The notes under the pieces: generated by a model | Seen by the model: the letters and a program-made list of their open reading frames with translations, nothing else | Told to the model about the DNA's origin: nothing | Databases searched by the model: none | Shown here: in pieces, positions 6,787-8,904 of the stretch | Numbering within the stretch: the stretch's first letter is position 1 | How the letters are laid out: the number at the start of each line of letters is the position of its first letter | NCBI GenBank assembly: GCA_003477045.1 | Contig: DMTS01000186.1 | Span: 1 to 8,904, forward strand | DNA: 8,904 bases | Origin: Candidatus Delongbacteria bacterium | Lineage (GTDB): Bacteria > UBA4055 | Reading direction: 5' to 3' | Made by a program: the position numbers and the translations under genes

Positions 6787-7193
6787 TCGATTGTCCTCAA
6801 ATAATCTTCAAGTATCACCTGGGCAGCTATCATATCTATCTTATCTTTATTGTCCCCTGTCTTTTTTCCCATAGAATGAAGTATGTCGTGCGCCCTTTTC
6901 GTAGTAAAACTTTCATCAAGAAGTATAACTTCAATCCCCAGTTCTTTAAGCTTTTCGGCAAATTCTTCGACCTGAATCGTTTTTTTTGTTTTATTTCCGT
7001 CAAGTCCTACAGGATGACCAAGAACTATCCTTTCCACATCTTCTTTTATAATAACTTCTTTCAAAACCGCGAGTACCGAAGCAATACCATCGTTTTTAAT
7101 AGTTCTATACGCGGAAGAAATAATCTTCAAAGGATCTGTAACCGCCAGTCCTATTCTAACATCCCCGTAATCTATCGACATATATCTTGTCAC
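6783..7193 (-). CDS. ruvX: RuvX/YqgF-family nuclease (putative Holliday junction resolvase / pre-16S rRNA processing)
   Basis: YqgF proteins have an RNase H fold. They are linked to 5'-end maturation of 16S rRNA in E. coli and annotated as putative Holliday junction resolvases. The 136 residues match family length and show the acidic active site: Asp8 in SIDYGDVRIGLAVTD, Glu94 in DESFTT (family DERLTT) and Asp120 in IDMIAAQVILEDYL. IVLGHPVGLDG (56-66) replaces the usual IVVGLPxxxDG. The start is GTG at 7193, because AAAGG (7205-7201) sits 7 bases upstream; the in-frame ATG at 7181 would be 19 bases from that site and would trim four residues. It is the first gene of the - strand operon and overlaps the GT8 gene by 4 bases. 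Confidence 0.93.
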   Translation of the reverse strand: MTRYMSIDYGDVRIGLAVTDPLKIISSAYRTIKNDGIASVLAVLKEVIIKEDVERIVLGHPVGLDGNKTKKTIQVEEFAEKLKELGIEVILLDESFTTKRAHDILHSMGKKTGDNKDKIDMIAAQVILEDYLRTIE

Positions 7194-7323
7194 AAAAATT
7201 CCTTTAATAAATTGAATACCAATATATCAAATACAGGATGAAAAAGAAATATTTTATTAGGTTTTTATGAAAATGTTCATTATATTAATAGAGCAAACAA
7301 AATTATACGCACAGTTGGTAAAA
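7194..7323. promoter_or_regulatory. Divergent intergenic region, probable promoters for ruvX operon and PEGA/FGE gene
   Basis: This AT-rich stretch lies between the GTG of ruvX and the preferred ATG of the divergent gene, so both transcription units should start here. It holds the ruvX ribosome site (AAAGG at 7205-7201 on the - strand). I cannot assign a confident -35/-10 pair on either strand. If the downstream gene begins at 7267 instead, the region shrinks to 73 bases. Confidence 0.4.
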
Positions 7324-8766
7324 ATGAAACCGATGTTCCTGATATTAATGTCAGTTATATTCGCGTCTTCGTCAGCTCAGGATTCTTTAAAAGCGTCCTC
7401 TGCCGGATTTACAGTTAAAATTGCTAAGGTATTTATCAGTTCGCAACCCGAAGGAGCTGAGGTTTTTATAGCAGATGAAGAGATTGGGACTACCCCGGTC
7501 GAGTTTGATTATCCGTCCGGAAGGCATCTGATAAGTCTGTCATATAAAGGATATCCCGATATTGAGGAAACTATCGTAGTTAAAGCACCCGAAACCAGAA
7601 AAAAATATACTTTCGAAGACATTAGAGCTACTTTGATCTTGAATACTTTTAAAAAGGCAAGAGTTTATATTAATAACGATATTGAAAAGAATTATGAGAA
7701 TATTAAACTAAATCCAGGTGAATACCGTATCATAATCGAAATGGACAGCGTTAAGACTCTTGAGAAAACCGTGTCGCTGGCTGAGAAAGAGCTTAAAACC
7801 CTTATGATGTACCCTGATTTTCCGACTGGCACTGTGCAGGTAAATACATTGCCGGACAGCTGTCTGACGGAGTTGTGGGAGGAAGGAGTAGATAAATATA
7901 CAGCAGTCGGAAGCAAAACTTTCAGCAGTTTGCCTGCTGGCAAATACAGGCTTAAAGTGAGTAAAAAAGGCCATAAGAGCCATACGGAAGATATTATGAT
8001 CGAAAAAGATAAAGCTGAAAAAAGAAAGATCAAACTTAAGAGAGGTCCTGATATCGGCGGTGAATATGTGCTCGTTGACGGGGGAGCTTTCTTAATGGGC
8101 GGAGACGGATGCTCTGACGAAAAACCCATTCATAGAGTGAACGTTAACAGCTTCTATATGAGCAGATATGAGACAACACAGGCCGAATGGAATTTTGTTA
8201 TGGGGAATAATCCCTCAGAATTTACAAACGACAGTCTTCCTGTGGAGAATGTAACCTGGTTCGACGCAGTAAAATTCTGTAATAGACTAAGCGAGATCGA
8301 TGGACTTCAAAAATGTTATTCAGGCACAGACAGCGACATTTCCTGTAATTTCAAAGCGAACGGATACAGGCTGCCGACAGAAGCCGAATGGGAATACGCG
8401 GCAGCAGGCGGTAAAAGAGACATCAAGTCCATTTTCAGCGGCAGCAACAATATTAAAGAAGTGGCGGTTTTTGAGGGTAACAGCAGAGATTCGACCAATT
8501 CAGTTGGAAGCCTAAAACCAAATGAACTTGGAATTTACGATATGACTGGTAACGTCAGCGAGTGGTGCTGGGACTGGTACGATGTATACCCGGCCGAAGG
8601 CAAAAGCAGATCGAATCCATCAGGACCGAATAAAGGTTTTCTCCGCGTAATTCGGGGCGGAAGCTGGTACAATTACGATAAATGTTCAAGGATCTGCTGC
8701 AGAAATCTTTATAACCCCAATGACACTTATTTCTATCTGGGATTCCGAGTAGCGAGAAGCAAATAA
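7324..8766 (+). CDS. Secreted protein: three PEGA-like repeats plus FGE/SUMF1-type domain
   Basis: From the ATG at 7324 the product is 480 residues and starts with a clean Sec signal peptide (MKPMFLILMSVIFASSSAQ). Upstream in-frame ATGs at 7267 and 7273 would add up to 19 residues before this signal; no candidate has a strong Shine-Dalgarno, so the start is a judgement on the signal peptide. After the signal come a typical PEGA repeat (about 35-87, SSQPEGAEVFIADEEIGTTP), a degenerate second (about 101-153) and a third (about 169-239, PAGKYRLKVSKKGH). The FGE-sulfatase fold fills 243-480: GGAFLMGG, YETTQAEW, VTWFDAVKFCNRLS, YRLPTEAEWEYAA, GNVSEWCWDW, RGGSW and GFRVAR. The FGE copper/active-site cysteine positions after RGGSW read Asn450 and Ser455, so formylglycine formation is unlikely. 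A surface or envelope binding/structural role is inferred. Confidence 0.88.
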   Translation: MKPMFLILMSVIFASSSAQDSLKASSAGFTVKIAKVFISSQPEGAEVFIADEEIGTTPVEFDYPSGRHLISLSYKGYPDIEETIVVKAPETRKKYTFEDIRATLILNTFKKARVYINNDIEKNYENIKLNPGEYRIIIEMDSVKTLEKTVSLAEKELKTLMMYPDFPTGTVQVNTLPDSCLTELWEEGVDKYTAVGSKTFSSLPAGKYRLKVSKKGHKSHTEDIMIEKDKAEKRKIKLKRGPDIGGEYVLVDGGAFLMGGDGCSDEKPIHRVNVNSFYMSRYETTQAEWNFVMGNNPSEFTNDSLPVENVTWFDAVKFCNRLSEIDGLQKCYSGTDSDISCNFKANGYRLPTEAEWEYAAAGGKRDIKSIFSGSNNIKEVAVFEGNSRDSTNSVGSLKPNELGIYDMTGNVSEWCWDWYDVYPAEGKSRSNPSGPNKGFLRVIRGGSWYNYDKCSRICCRNLYNPNDTYFYLGFRVARSK

Positions 8767-8845
8767 GACATATTGCCCCTATCTTTCATTTGCAATTATA
8801 ACATAAAATTCTTATTTTTTGGAAAAAATCCATAAGGAATTTTAA
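8767..8845 (+). promoter_or_regulatory. Intergenic leader before polA with ribosome site and weak inverted repeat
   Basis: These 79 AT-rich bases separate the PEGA/FGE gene from polA. AAGGA (8834-8838) sits 7 bases before the TTG start. CTTAT (8811-8815) can pair with ATAAG (8832-8836), with T6 and A6 runs inside the loop that can also pair, so the site could fold into an AT-rich hairpin touching the Shine-Dalgarno. No strong terminator or promoter is evident. Confidence 0.4.
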
Positions 8846-8904
8846 TTGAGCGATACACGGGAAAAAAAATTATATCTTATTGACGGCTACGGTCTGATAT
8901 ACAG
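8846..8904 (+). CDS. polA: DNA polymerase I, N-terminal start only (3' end outside window)
   Basis: The last 59 bases open a frame from TTG (8846), preceded by AAGGA at a 7-base spacing. The visible residues are a short charged lead, then KKLYLIDGYGLIYR. This matches the opening strand and first helix of the 5'-nuclease (FEN/PIN-like) domain of bacterial DNA polymerase I, including the metal-binding Asp of LIDG. Pol I fills gaps and removes RNA primers during replication and repair. Family members commonly read LIDGYALIYRAY here; this one has Gly in place of Ala. A stand-alone 5'-3' exonuclease would look the same this far, so the identity rests on one motif. Confidence 0.8.
   Translation, partial: MSDTREKKLYLIDGYGLIY

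Noticed and set aside
7212..7230. Possible operator TTGA...TCAA in the divergent intergenic region
   Set aside because: Only four bases per half-site pair, and inner positions mismatch. This is expected by chance in AT-rich DNA.
6876..7241. 121-residue open frame on the + strand opposite ruvX
   Set aside because: It mirrors the well-supported RuvX motifs on the other strand. Its product is Phe/Asn-rich low-complexity text with no family resemblance.
7692..8129. 145-residue open frame on the - strand inside the PEGA/FGE gene
   Set aside because: It is antisense to the PEGA repeats and FGE start; the Ser/Pro/Leu-rich wording is typical of a shadow frame.
1..8904. Signs of a defence island, prophage, transposon or CRISPR array
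   Set aside because: All genes are housekeeping, envelope or sugar-related. No direct repeats, transposase, integrase, tRNA-linked attachment site or spacer-repeat pattern was seen.

Overview
This window looks like a piece of chromosome from a diderm bacterium, moderately A+T-rich. The best lineage clue is the primary-type sigma factor (2937-3806). At 289 residues it lacks region 1.1 and begins almost directly with region 1.2, and its wording throughout resembles the short RpoD proteins of the Fibrobacteres-Chlorobi-Bacteroidetes (FCB) group and related candidate phyla. A periplasmic HtrA protease and a secreted PEGA/FGE-fold protein fit an outer-membrane-bearing cell. The lineage is an inference from protein style, not a database result.

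Left block (1-4093, + strand): the 3' half of clpB (disaggregase), an HtrA/DegP-type periplasmic protease with two PDZ domains, a primary-type sigma factor, and a small single-pass membrane protein with a coiled coil. The gaps are 71, 33 and 20 bases with no clear terminator between them, so they may form one transcription unit that joins protein quality control to the transcription machinery.

Middle block (7193 down to 4077, - strand): a tightly packed operon reading ruvX (YqgF), a glycogenin-like GT8 glycosyltransferase, an extended-SDR nucleotide-sugar epimerase/dehydratase, and an RluA-family pseudouridine synthase. The first two junctions are 4-base ATGA overlaps and the third is a 22-base overlap, which suggests translational coupling. 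Two sugar enzymes lie between a nucleic-acid/RNA gene on each side. The two blocks converge at about 4077-4093, where the coding ends overlap by 17 bases inside a perfect 10-bp inverted repeat that supplies both stop codons.

Right block (7267-8904, + strand): across a short divergent intergenic stretch lies a secreted protein with three PEGA-like repeats followed by a formylglycine-generating-enzyme (FGE/SUMF1) fold without the canonical cysteine pair. After about 80 bases comes the beginning of DNA polymerase I (polA), cut by the window end.

I see no tRNA, rRNA, CRISPR array, insertion sequence, attachment site or phage gene. Nothing amounts to a convincing new defence or mobile system. The most unusual items are the double-stop palindrome, the PEGA/FGE-like protein and the sugar-enzyme pair inside the ruvX-rluA operon.
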